Assembly (NCBI RefSeq): GCF_030517065.1
Contig: NZ_CP103950.1
Span: 1,364,001-1,428,000 of the forward strand
DNA length: 64,000 bases
Reading direction: 5' to 3'
Source: Riemerella columbina
Lineage (GTDB): Bacteria > Bacteroidota > Bacteroidia > Flavobacteriales > Weeksellaceae
The notes under the pieces were generated by a model. That model was given only the letters and a program-made list of their open reading frames with translations, did no database searches and had not been told where the DNA came from. The position numbers and the translations under genes were made by a program. Shown here one piece after another: positions 8,864 through 16,756 of the stretch (positions are counted from its first letter, which is position 1; each line of letters opens with the position of its first letter).

Positions 8864-9445
8864 TTAGTGATGTGTTTTGCTTCTGAAAAAGCTGCCAAAA
8901 AGCACTGCCAAGATAATAAAAAATGCGGAATATCCAGCAAAAACCAACGAAAAATAATACGCTGAAAACATATCTTCTTTCGCTGCCTTTTTATGGGCGA
9001 TACGCGTCTTGCCTTCTTGGTATTTTTGCTCCAGCTCCTGCGCTTCCTCTGTGTTGGGTTTTATCATTTGCTTGGCTTTGGCGTATTCTTCTTCTAAAGA
9101 ATTTTCAAAACTCTGGATATACTGGGCATTGAGCACTTGCTTGGTCTCTGGATTTACAAAATTGAGGAATAAAAAAATAGAGCCTAAGGACAATAATCCT
9201 GCGCTAAATGTAGGTACAAAAGCTCTGCGAAAGGCTTCCTTAAAAGTTATTCTGCCCTTTTGCTTTTTATAAGATTGCACCGAAACAAAGGCGCCCACAG
9301 CGAAAATAAGCGGGAGCACAAAGGCGTTCATCATCATCGTGATGGTAAAATAGCGCTCATCCATAAAAAAATAGTACACCGCTAAGAATAAGAGAATAAT
9401 AATGGCAAACATCAGCCCTGCATTATTCAGCATTTTTTTATCCAT
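8864..9445 (-). CDS. DUF4199 membrane protein
   Basis: A 193-residue protein with four predicted membrane segments (about residues 10-27, 36-55, 78-95 and 165-185) and a charged coiled region (about 118-158) between the third and fourth. The pattern, including ITFKEAFRRAFVPTF, matches DUF4199, a Bacteroidota family of unknown role usually found upstream of a GT2 gene, as here. An alternative start is Met5. Inner-membrane location is predicted. It is the first gene of the minus-strand run after the divergent rplS region. Confidence 0.8.
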   Translation of the reverse strand: MDKKMLNNAGLMFAIIILLFLAVYYFFMDERYFTITMMMNAFVLPLIFAVGAFVSVQSYKKQKGRITFKEAFRRAFVPTFSAGLLSLGSIFLFLNFVNPETKQVLNAQYIQSFENSLEEEYAKAKQMIKPNTEEAQELEQKYQEGKTRIAHKKAAKEDMFSAYYFSLVFAGYSAFFIILAVLFGSFFRSKTHH

Positions 9446-9626
9446 ATCACTTAAAATTTTAAGCGGGTAAAATTACGGATTATTTTTTAGACCGTCTATC
9501 CTTTTTGAGGTTTTTGACGTTCCTTCAACACAGATTTAGCCCTCTCATTTCCTCGCTTTATATAAAAAAATACGCTTCAACCTGTAATTATTTTAAAAAG
9601 TATTAGGTGGAACCAAAAAAAAATAA

Positions 9627-9634
9627 TACTTTTG
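9627..9634 (+). promoter_or_regulatory. Putative -7 element of rplS
   Basis: TACTTTTG matches TAnnTTTG and lies 79 bases upstream of the rplS ATG; no clear TTG box 19-22 bases further up. The rest of the 9446-9713 gap is AT-rich with nothing else recognised except a possible leader structure. Confidence 0.45.
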
Positions 9635-9713
9635 CACCCTGTTAATCAACCTCTGACGAGAGCCGTGTATGTTGTTTAGCTCATCAACTTATTTATTTAA
9701 TCGATTAAAAACA

Positions 9714-10073
9714 ATGGATTTAATTAAGTACGTACAAGACAAGTACATTACAAAAAAAGAATTCCCAGAATTCAAAGCAGGAGACACCATTACTGTTTAC
9801 TACGAAATTAAGGAGGGACAGAAAACCAGAACACAGTTCTTTAAAGGAGTGGTGATCCAACTAAGAGGTACAGGCGCTACTAAGACCTTTACCATTAGAA
9901 AAATGAGTGGCGATGTAGGTGTAGAAAGGGTTTTCCCAATCAATATGCCAGCGCTACAGAAAATTACCGTAGACAGAAGAGGTAGCGTAAGAAGAGCAAG
10001 AATCTACTACTTCCGTAACCTTAGAGGTAAGAAAGCAAGAATTAAAGATAAACCATACACTGCTAATAAATAG
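9714..10073 (+). CDS. rplS: 50S ribosomal protein L19
   Basis: Ribosomal protein bL19 at the 30S-50S interface. The start at ATG 9714 (MDLIKYVQDKY) gives a normal 119-residue protein; an in-frame upstream extension has no family similarity. Conserved features are FKAGDTITVYYEIKEG, RTQFFKGVVIQLRGTG, the S-G-VGVERVFPI stretch, and a basic tail RGSVRRARIYYFRNLRGKKARIK. It has its own promoter and terminator and is separated from era by 93 bases. The rRNA/tRNA-modification partners often linked to rplS in other phyla (trmD, rimM, rpsP) are absent here. Confidence 0.97.
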   Translation: MDLIKYVQDKYITKKEFPEFKAGDTITVYYEIKEGQKTRTQFFKGVVIQLRGTGATKTFTIRKMSGDVGVERVFPINMPALQKITVDRRGSVRRARIYYFRNLRGKKARIKDKPYTANK

Positions 10074-10092
10074 TATTGGTTATCTCAACACA

Positions 10093-10122
10093 AAAATCCC
10101 TTTGCTCCAAAAGGGATTTTTT
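10093..10122 (+). terminator. rplS terminator
   Basis: Perfect 11-bp stem AAAATCCCTTT / AAAGGGATTTT with 6-base loop followed by T residues, 20 bases after the rplS stop. Confidence 0.85.
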
Positions 10123-10140
10123 TATTTATAAGCCTTTTAG

Positions 10141-10148
10141 TAAATTTG
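10141..10148 (+). promoter_or_regulatory. Putative -7 element of era
   Basis: TAAATTTG, matching TAnnTTTG, 18 bases before the era ATG; the transcript would have a leader of roughly ten bases. No -33 TTG seen. Confidence 0.35.
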
Positions 10149-10166
10149 TCAAAATATTAGTAAAAT

Positions 10167-11048
10167 ATGATAACGCACAAAGCAGGATTTGTCAATATCG
10201 TGGGGAAACCCAACGCTGGTAAATCTACCCTACTCAACCAACTGATGGGCGAGAAATTAGCCATTGTGACTCAAAAAGCCCAAACCACCAGACACCGCAT
10301 CTTCGGAATCTATAACGAACCCGATTTGCAAATTGTATTCTCTGATACACCTGGGGTTTTAGACCCTAAATATGGGCTACAAGAGAAAATGATGGATTTC
10401 GTGAAAGACTCGCTACAAGATGCTGATGTCTTCCTCTTCATCGTAGATGTAACCGACCAAGAGCCGCCATCTGAATTTTTGATTGAGAAACTCAATAAAA
10501 TCCCTGTTCCTGTACTCATTTTAGTCAACAAAATAGACCGCACCAACCAAGAACGCTTAGAGGCGTGCATTCAGTTTTGGCACGAGCAAATTCCGAAGGC
10601 AGAAATCCTTCCCATCTCAGCATTAGAGGGCTTTAACACGGATATTATCTTGCCAAAACTTAAATCTCTATTGCCAGAAAATCCACCGTATTATGACAAA
10701 GACCAGTTTACAGATAAATCTGAGCGTTTTTTCGTAAACGAAACCATCCGCGAGAAAATTCTTCTCAACTACGAAAAAGAAATTCCATATTCCGTAGAGG
10801 TGGTAACGGAATTGTTTAAGGAAAAAGAAGGCATCATCTTCATTGATTCTATCATCTATGTGGAGCGCGACAGCCAAAAAGGCATCCTCATTGGGCACAA
10901 AGGAGAAGCCATAAAAAAAGTAGGCACAGAAGCCCGCTTAGATTTGGAGAAATTTTTTGATAAGAAAATCCACCTCAATCTCTTTGTAAAAGTGAAGAAA
11001 GATTGGCGAAAAAATGAACGCGACCTCAAAAATTTTGGGTATAGATAA
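10167..11048 (+). CDS. era: GTPase Era
   Basis: Essential GTPase that binds the 3' end of 16S rRNA during 30S assembly. G1 GKPNAGKST (about residue 13-21), G3 DTPG, G4 NKID and G5 SALEG are all present, and the C-terminal third holds the KH RNA-binding domain with GILIGHKGEAIKKVG (GxxG loop) and a final KKDWRKNERDLKNFGYR. The 293-residue length is standard. It is transcribed alone between two terminators. Confidence 0.97.
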   Translation: MITHKAGFVNIVGKPNAGKSTLLNQLMGEKLAIVTQKAQTTRHRIFGIYNEPDLQIVFSDTPGVLDPKYGLQEKMMDFVKDSLQDADVFLFIVDVTDQEPPSEFLIEKLNKIPVPVLILVNKIDRTNQERLEACIQFWHEQIPKAEILPISALEGFNTDIILPKLKSLLPENPPYYDKDQFTDKSERFFVNETIREKILLNYEKEIPYSVEVVTELFKEKEGIIFIDSIIYVERDSQKGILIGHKGEAIKKVGTEARLDLEKFFDKKIHLNLFVKVKKDWRKNERDLKNFGYR

Positions 11049-11053
11049 AGAAA

Positions 11054-11090
11054 AACGGATAGCGCCTTAAACCCTATCCGTTTTTTTTTG
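11054..11090 (+). terminator. era terminator
   Basis: 9-bp stem AACGGATAG / CTATCCGTT followed by nine T residues, directly after the era stop. Confidence 0.88.
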
Positions 11091-11189
11091 TGGAGGTGTT
11101 AACTGTCTAATTTTCATTAAATAAAAACCACATTTTTAAGCATCATAAATTATAAAAACAGGAACCATATGCCCTGCTTTTGTTCATCA

Positions 11190-11723
11190 TTAAAGTGTAA
11201 TTTCTAATTTGAATTTTTTGATTTTTTCTTGAAGTTCTGTGGCTAAATCCTGTTGGATGATGCCGTTTTCCATATCAAAGTTTTCGTAGAATTTAGGGAG
11301 CGAAAAAGTTTCAATAATTTCGGCACCAAAAGCGGGGAACATATTTTTAGCAATATTCATAGAATTACCTCCGCCAAAGCCCCCTGGTGAGGTGCTCATC
11401 AGCAACATTTTCTTATCTTGGAAGACTTTAACATTGATTCTGGAACACCAATCAAAAATATTTTTAAACGCTGCGGTCAGGTTGCGGTTGTGCTCCGCCA
11501 TAGAACAAATAATGGCATCTGCCTCCGCTATAGCATCTAAAAATTGCTGTGCCTGCGGCGGAAAACCTTGCTTCTCTCTATCCACAGAGAATATCGGCAT
11601 TTCAAAATCGTTAAGGTCTAAGAGGTTGATTTCCGCCTCTGGGAAAGATTTAAGCACTTGCTTCACCAAGGCTTTATTGATGGACTGCGAGGAAGAACTT
11701 CCTGCGAATGCTAAAATTTTCAT
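11190..11723 (-). CDS. NADPH-dependent FMN reductase family protein
   Basis: A 177-residue flavodoxin-like fold oxidoreductase. The N-terminus MKILAFAGSSSSQSIN is the FMN-phosphate loop, ADAIICSMAEHNRNLTAAFKNIFDW the family's central motif, and LLMSTSPGGFGGGNSM the glycine-rich flavin loop. It is expected to reduce FMN or quinone/azo compounds with NAD(P)H in the cytosol; substrate unknown. It lies 18 bases downstream of the small acetyltransferase gene and downstream of a pirin gene (quercetinase-like), so a redox/detoxification cluster is possible. Confidence 0.85.
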   Translation of the reverse strand: MKILAFAGSSSSQSINKALVKQVLKSFPEAEINLLDLNDFEMPIFSVDREKQGFPPQAQQFLDAIAEADAIICSMAEHNRNLTAAFKNIFDWCSRINVKVFQDKKMLLMSTSPGGFGGGNSMNIAKNMFPAFGAEIIETFSLPKFYENFDMENGIIQQDLATELQEKIKKFKLEITL

Positions 11724-11741
11724 TATATTTTTATTTTTTTG

Positions 11742-12053
11742 TTAAAATCTGGATTTAAAATGCTCATCTACAATGCGAAGCCACTCTGGGTGCTTCTTTA
11801 CATACGCAAAAACCAGCGGACAATAAGGCAATAGTGTTTTTTGGCTCGCCCCAATGTACTGCAAAGTTTTCTCTATCACGGCTGTGGCAGCACCTTTTCC
11901 CTCCAAAGCGGGTTCTACCTCGGTGTGCACCAAAGCTATTTGCGTTGGGGTTTCTTCAAAATCGATGAAAGCTTGAGCGCCCTCTATATGGAGTTCAAAG
12001 CGGTGGGCATCATCATTTTTTATTAACGCAAGAGGTTCAAATTCTGGTTTCAT
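11742..12053 (-). CDS. Small GNAT-family N-acetyltransferase (YjdJ type)
   Basis: A 103-residue minimal GNAT domain. ATG 12051-12053 (MKPEFEPLALIKND) is chosen; the longer reading adds residues overlapping the upstream terminator. Motif A GKGAATAVIEKTLQY is the acetyl-CoA loop and LLPYCPLVFAYVKKHPEW is the conserved C-terminal block of this small family. IDFEETPTQIALVHTEVEPALEG precedes motif A as usual. Target unknown. Cytoplasmic; cotranscribed with the downstream flavin reductase gene. Confidence 0.85.
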   Translation of the reverse strand: MKPEFEPLALIKNDDAHRFELHIEGAQAFIDFEETPTQIALVHTEVEPALEGKGAATAVIEKTLQYIGASQKTLLPYCPLVFAYVKKHPEWLRIVDEHFKSRF

Positions 12054-12070
12054 AAAGTTGTATTTTAAAT

Positions 12071-12112
12071 AAAAACCAAAAGCCTGAAACATAAAACCTC
12101 AGACTTTTGGTT
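12071..12112 (-). terminator. Terminator after pirin gene 1
   Basis: 9-bp stem AACCAAAAG / CTTTTGGTT extended by complementary CTGA / TCAG, with T-run on the minus strand; it separates the pirin gene from the acetyltransferase gene. Confidence 0.7.
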
Positions 12113-12124
12113 GTTGTTAATTTT

Positions 12125-12844
12125 CTATTCTGGCAGCGCCATTGGCACTTCCATCAATAAGATTTGGCTATCCTCCAAAGCTTCTAAAGTGAAGTGGTCG
12201 GTTTCCGATATTCCTAAGCCATCGCGCTGATTCAGCATCTGATCTCCTACCTTGGCTTTACCTTTAATCACGAAGATATAAACGCCGTTACCTTCTTTAT
12301 GGAGACGGTATTCCTTCTGATTTCCAGCGGTGAAGTTAGCCATATTGAACCAAGCATCTTGGTGTATCCACACGCCTTCATCATCTGGATTTGGTGATAA
12401 AATCTGCTGAAAATCATTGGTTTTAATCGCTTCATCTATCCGTTTTTGCTCATAGCGAGGCGTTACATTCTCTTGATTTGGAAAAACCCAAATTTGAAGA
12501 AATTTCACTGGTTTTCCTGCATTGGCGTTCATTTCACTGTGCATAATGCCTGTTCCTGCGCTCATCACTTGGATTTCTCCTTCGCTGATGATGCCTTGGT
12601 TGCCCATACTATCGGCGTGTTTTAGATCACCTTCCAATGGAATACTGATGATTTCCATATTGCTGTGCGGGTGTTTTCCGAAGCCCATATTGCCATCTAC
12701 AGTATCATCATTAAGCACTCTGAGCGTGCCAAAATGTATTCTTTCTGGGTTATAATAATTAGCAAAACTAAAAGTATGGTAAGAGTTGAGCCAACCGTGG
12801 TTAGCGTGTCCTCTGCTTTCTGCTGCGTGATAAATGGTTTTCAT
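12125..12844 (-). CDS. Pirin family protein (YhhW/quercetinase-like)
   Basis: A 239-residue bicupin. The N-terminal cupin carries the metal-binding set FGKHPHSNMEI (two His) and GTGIMHSEMN (His and Glu), as in YhhW, which has quercetin 2,3-dioxygenase activity in E. coli. The C-terminal cupin is degenerate, as is usual. The start YHAAESRGHANHGWLNSYHTFSF is the family hallmark. The physiological substrate is unknown. The gene has a putative promoter at 12921-12928 and ends at a terminator. A second, different pirin gene lies immediately upstream. Confidence 0.9.
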   Translation of the reverse strand: MKTIYHAAESRGHANHGWLNSYHTFSFANYYNPERIHFGTLRVLNDDTVDGNMGFGKHPHSNMEIISIPLEGDLKHADSMGNQGIISEGEIQVMSAGTGIMHSEMNANAGKPVKFLQIWVFPNQENVTPRYEQKRIDEAIKTNDFQQILSPNPDDEGVWIHQDAWFNMANFTAGNQKEYRLHKEGNGVYIFVIKGKAKVGDQMLNQRDGLGISETDHFTLEALEDSQILLMEVPMALPE

Positions 12845-12920
12845 TTGATTTTAATTTAAATTGGGTTATTCTTATTTAATACACTGAGCGACTCTATTAA
12901 AGTCATTGTTTTTAATGAAG

Positions 12921-12928
12921 CAAAGATA
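12921..12928 (-). promoter_or_regulatory. Putative -7 element of pirin gene 1
   Basis: Minus-strand TATCTTTG, a full match to TAnnTTTG, 77 bases upstream of the ATG in the gap between the two pirin genes. Confidence 0.45.
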
Positions 12929-12976
12929 GCCCATAACCGCCGCCCTATGCATTGATGTAAGATAAGAAGTCGCCCT

Positions 12977-13897
12977 TTATAAATCTCGCGCCTGCTGGGC
13001 TTGCGTTCCTAATCGCCTTTCTGGTAGTGGCACATAGGCATCGCCTTCGCCAGGTACTTTTGGGAAAGCCGCGTGGTTCTGCAGCTTCCAATTTTCTTTA
13101 GCCTGCTCCAGCACAGTTTTATCCGAACTCACAAAATTCCAAAATATAAAACGCTCCTCAGGAAAAGGCGTTCCTCCAAAAAGGTAAACCGTGGTATTTT
13201 CTTCCATTTTAAAGGTGCATAGTTCGGCATTTTTTGCGATGAGAAGCTGCTTGTTGCTATACTTCTGCCCTTCTATCTCTACCGTGCCTTCCAGAATATA
13301 CATAGCCACTTCACCATAGAGTTCGTGTCCGATATTTAAATCTTGGGCTTGCGTGGTTTTAATTTCAATGAAATAAAGCGGGCTATAAACGGGCACTGGC
13401 GAAGCCTTTCCAAACGCCTCCCCTGCGATCAGTTTAAAAGTCGCATTTTGGTCTTGCCACACGGGTAAATCTTGGGCTTCGGTATGGTGAAACTCTGGTG
13501 CCATCTGCTCCAAATCTTTGGGCAAAGCCACCCAAATTTGCAATCCGTGCAATTTTTTATCTGTGGTGCGCAAATATTCAGGTGTCCGCTCCGAGTGGAC
13601 CACCCCACGCCCTGCCGTCATCCAATTGACTGCCCCTGGGGTAATCTCCACCGCTGTACCCAAACTATCCCGATGAAAAATGGAACCTTCTATCAAATAA
13701 GTCAGTGTAGAAAGCCCAATATGCGGATGTGGTGGCACATCTAAATTCTGATAATCCTTAAGTGCCGCAGGTCCCATATGGTCTATAAACACAAAAGGTC
13801 CCACGCTTCGCTTCTGGCGAAAGGGCAAAAGCCGCCCGACTAAAAAATTGCCAATATCGGCGGCTTTCTCCTCTAATATCAATTGAATATTTGACAT
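12977..13897 (-). CDS. Pirin family protein (long form)
   Basis: A 306-residue bicupin. Metal ligands of the first cupin are visible in PPHPHIGLSTLTYLIEG (His, His) and GRGVVHSERTP (His, Glu). RSVGPFVFIDHMGPA at the N-terminus and FPEERFIFWNFVSS in the second cupin are typical of the longer pirins. Suggested roles of relatives range from dioxygenase to interaction partner of metabolic enzymes; none can be chosen here. It is 39 bases after kbl on the same strand and precedes pirin gene 1 but with a separate promoter box between them. Confidence 0.9.
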   Translation of the reverse strand: MSNIQLILEEKAADIGNFLVGRLLPFRQKRSVGPFVFIDHMGPAALKDYQNLDVPPHPHIGLSTLTYLIEGSIFHRDSLGTAVEITPGAVNWMTAGRGVVHSERTPEYLRTTDKKLHGLQIWVALPKDLEQMAPEFHHTEAQDLPVWQDQNATFKLIAGEAFGKASPVPVYSPLYFIEIKTTQAQDLNIGHELYGEVAMYILEGTVEIEGQKYSNKQLLIAKNAELCTFKMEENTTVYLFGGTPFPEERFIFWNFVSSDKTVLEQAKENWKLQNHAAFPKVPGEGDAYVPLPERRLGTQAQQARDL

Positions 13898-13936
13898 AAA
13901 ATCAACTTGATTTTTAAATTTTTAAAACTTGGATAT

Positions 13937-15130
13937 TTAAATTACGCCTAACTCCTTGCCTACCTTCTCAAAAGCGGCAATGGCTTTATCCAAATGCTCT
14001 CGCGTATGGGCAGCAGACAGCTGTACTCTAATTCTTGCCTTGCCCTTCGGTACTACAGGGTAGAAAAATCCAATGACATAAATGCCTTCATCCATCAGTT
14101 TTTCTGCCATTTTTTGGGAAAGTGGCGCATCGTATAACATCACAGGGACAATGGCGGCATCTCCATCTGGAATGTCAAAACCGCGGGCTTTCATCTCCGT
14201 GCGGAAATATTGTGCATTGTCCATCACTTTGTCCCTAAGGCTGGTATTTTCGGAAATCATTTCTAAGACTTTTAAAGCCGCGCCCACAATCCCAGGTGCC
14301 AAAGAATTAGAGAATAAATAAGGGCGTGAGCGCTGTCTGAGCATATCGATAATTTCCTTTTTCCCGGAAGTAAATCCACCCAAAGCACCGCCCAAAGCTT
14401 TGCCCAAAGTGGAAGTGATAATGTCTACACGCCCCATCACTTCGTTGGCTTCGTGGGTGCCTCTACCCGTTTTCCCGATGAAACCTGTGGCGTGGGAGTC
14501 GTCCACCATTACCAAAGCGTTGTATTTTTCGGCTAAATCACAAACGCCTTTTAAATCTGCCACGATGCCGTCCATAGAGAACACGCCATCGGTTACGATG
14601 ATTTTAAAACGGTGATTTTTTTCGCTGGCAGCTTGGAGTTGTGCTTCCAAATCTGCCATATCATTATTTTTGTAGCGGTATCTTGCCGCCTTGCAAAGCC
14701 TTACCCCATCAATGATAGAAGCGTGGTTCAGTTCATCGGAAATAATGGCATCTTGGTCGGTAAAAAGTGGTTCAAAAACGCCACCATTGGCATCAAAACA
14801 AGCGGCATAGAGAATGGTATCTTCCATCCCTAAAAACTCGGAAATCTTGGCTTCCAACTGCTTGTGAATGTCCTGTGTGCCGCAAATAAACCGTACCGAA
14901 GACATCCCATATCCGTGCGAAGCAATGGCTTCTTGAGAGGCTTTCATCACTTCTGGATGGTTGGAAAGTCCCAAATAATTATTGGCACAAAAGTTCAGTA
15001 ATTTTTTACCATTGGCAACAATCTCCGCCGACTGCTGCGAGGTGATAATGCGTTCGTTTTTGTAAAGTCCTTCGTTTTTAATGTTTTGAAGTTCGTTTTG
15101 TAAAGTTTCTAAATATTGCGTAGAAATCAT
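13937..15130 (-). CDS. kbl: Glycine C-acetyltransferase (2-amino-3-ketobutyrate CoA ligase)
   Basis: PLP enzyme of the alpha-oxoamine synthase family converting 2-amino-3-oxobutyrate plus CoA to glycine and acetyl-CoA in threonine degradation. Motifs: [53 protein letters not shown], and Schiff-base lysine in [15 protein letters not shown]. The 397-residue length is standard. Threonine dehydrogenase (tdh), its usual partner, is not in this window. Cytoplasmic. Confidence 0.93.
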   Translation of the reverse strand: MISTQYLETLQNELQNIKNEGLYKNERIITSQQSAEIVANGKKLLNFCANNYLGLSNHPEVMKASQEAIASHGYGMSSVRFICGTQDIHKQLEAKISEFLGMEDTILYAACFDANGGVFEPLFTDQDAIISDELNHASIIDGVRLCKAARYRYKNNDMADLEAQLQAASEKNHRFKIIVTDGVFSMDGIVADLKGVCDLAEKYNALVMVDDSHATGFIGKTGRGTHEANEVMGRVDIITSTLGKALGGALGGFTSGKKEIIDMLRQRSRPYLFSNSLAPGIVGAALKVLEMISENTSLRDKVMDNAQYFRTEMKARGFDIPDGDAAIVPVMLYDAPLSQKMAEKLMDEGIYVIGFFYPVVPKGKARIRVQLSAAHTREHLDKAIAAFEKVGKELGVI

Positions 15131-15164
15131 ATCGTTTGGTTTTTAATTAATGTGGCTAATTTAA

Positions 15165-15195
15165 TAAAAAAAGTCTCTACTAAAAGAGAGACTTT
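15165..15195 (-). terminator. dacB terminator
   Basis: 9-bp stem AAAGTCTCT / AGAGACTTT with an 8-base loop and a seven-T run on the minus strand, just past the dacB stop and before kbl. Confidence 0.85.
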
Positions 15196-15210
15196 GGATT
15201 TTTTCTGCGG

Positions 15211-16629
15211 CTACAACCCCAATGCAGGCTGCAGTAAATACTCCATTTTGGATTTAATCTGCGCTACAGAGCCGCTATAGTTATTGATTAACAAGGAGAA
15301 AGTCAGCGTTTTTCCTGTATTGGTTTTGATGTAGCCTGCTAAGCATTTTACAGCTCGGAGAGTTCCTGTTTTGGCGAAAATCTGCCCATAACCATCATTG
15401 TATTTAAACATTGATTTTAGAGTTCCCGTCTGTCCTGCAATCGGTAGGGAGTCAAAATAAGCTGGGAAATAATCGGCATTCATCACGCCTGCTAAAAATT
15501 TAACCTGAGAAATCGGCGTGACCAAATTGCTTCTGGACAGCCCACTACCATCCATCAAATTAAGTCCATAAAAATCATAACCGCCCTCTCTGAGCACCTG
15601 CTCCACAGTGTATCTGCCCGTATCCAAAGACTCATCGCCATTTTTGTAAAATCCAGCACTGCGGAGTAGCGCTTCTGCAAATCTATTGTTACTCGTTTGG
15701 TTGGTAAAATAGACAATTTCCTCCATCTTTGGCGATTTATAAGTGGTTAAAATAAAGCGTTCCTCAGGGTTGATATCCATACTTTTGCCTTGCACGGTTC
15801 CTAATACTGAAATCCCATTTTTAAGTAAAGAAGCCCTTAATGTATTGGCTAAATAATACGGCGCATCTGGCACTTTACCTTGAATTTCGTTACTTAAAAA
15901 AGTATCCGTATAAACCGTTTTTTTCGTATATGGCGAGATGTAGAAAAAGCGTTTTTCTTGGTTGAACGGATTTTTCTGTTTGATGATGCTCTTCTCATTC
16001 CTCGGATTGATGCCTTGTGTAGAGCCTACTGGAAGGTAATAATTGTTATGCTCCAACCATACGATATTGGCTGGTAGGTCTATTTTATTTTCTTTAAAAA
16101 CTGCCGTTTGCACATAGATATCGCCTGTAATTTTGGTAATTCCTGCATCTCTAATGGCATAAATGTAATCCATAATAATGGGCGTATATTTAGAAGAACC
16201 CCCCAATCCTGTGCCAATGGTCGGATCGCCGCTGCCCACAAGGTAAAGGTTGCCTTCCAGAACCCCATTGTTAATGTTACCCGAATATTCCAACTGGGTG
16301 TTGTATCTAAATTTAGTCCCCATAATGCTCATCGCTGCGTTAGTGGTTAGGAGCTTAGTGGTAGAGGCAGGCACCAAAGGCGTATCTTCATTATAAGCGC
16401 TGATCACCTGCTTTTTCTTCGGGTCATAAATCACGAAACCCCACTGGGCATTGCGGAGCATAGGATCATCTAACAAGCGTTCTATGGTATAATCCACCTG
16501 CTGCTTGGCGCTACTCTGCACAGACTCTGTACGAGATTCCGCATAGGTAGGATATTGGGTGGTCTGAGTATAGGTAAAAGCAAATAGCGATAAATGAAGG
16601 GCAAGTAAGCTTTTTCTAATCAAATTCAT
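15211..16629 (-). CDS. dacB: D-alanyl-D-alanine carboxypeptidase/endopeptidase (PBP4, DacB)
   Basis: Low-molecular-weight class C penicillin-binding protein that trims or cleaves peptidoglycan cross-links in the periplasm. With start ATG 16627-16629 the protein is 472 residues and opens with a signal peptide. The three active-site motifs are present: STTK (residues 89-92), SNN in the TSNNRFAEALLRS stretch, and KTG in FAKTGTLRAVK. GDPTIGTG and MDGSGLSR are further PBP4 hallmarks. A possible -7 box is at 16684-16691. Standalone gene with its own terminator. Confidence 0.93.
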   Translation of the reverse strand: MNLIRKSLLALHLSLFAFTYTQTTQYPTYAESRTESVQSSAKQQVDYTIERLLDDPMLRNAQWGFVIYDPKKKQVISAYNEDTPLVPASTTKLLTTNAAMSIMGTKFRYNTQLEYSGNINNGVLEGNLYLVGSGDPTIGTGLGGSSKYTPIIMDYIYAIRDAGITKITGDIYVQTAVFKENKIDLPANIVWLEHNNYYLPVGSTQGINPRNEKSIIKQKNPFNQEKRFFYISPYTKKTVYTDTFLSNEIQGKVPDAPYYLANTLRASLLKNGISVLGTVQGKSMDINPEERFILTTYKSPKMEEIVYFTNQTSNNRFAEALLRSAGFYKNGDESLDTGRYTVEQVLREGGYDFYGLNLMDGSGLSRSNLVTPISQVKFLAGVMNADYFPAYFDSLPIAGQTGTLKSMFKYNDGYGQIFAKTGTLRAVKCLAGYIKTNTGKTLTFSLLINNYSGSVAQIKSKMEYLLQPALGL

Positions 16630-16683
16630 AGGTTTATTTTTTAAGCATAGAGGACGGCTCTTTTGCGCTCTATTAAAACGAAA

Positions 16684-16691
16684 CAAAGTTA
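16684..16691 (-). promoter_or_regulatory. Putative -7 element of dacB
   Basis: Minus-strand TAACTTTG matches TAnnTTTG, 55 bases upstream of the chosen ATG; it supports that start because the longer reading frame would begin inside the transcript leader. Confidence 0.4.
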
Positions 16692-16756
16692 AACATTATT
16701 ACCCAGCACACCGCCGATTGTATATAGTAAATAAAATTAAAGTTTGTTAAAAAATG

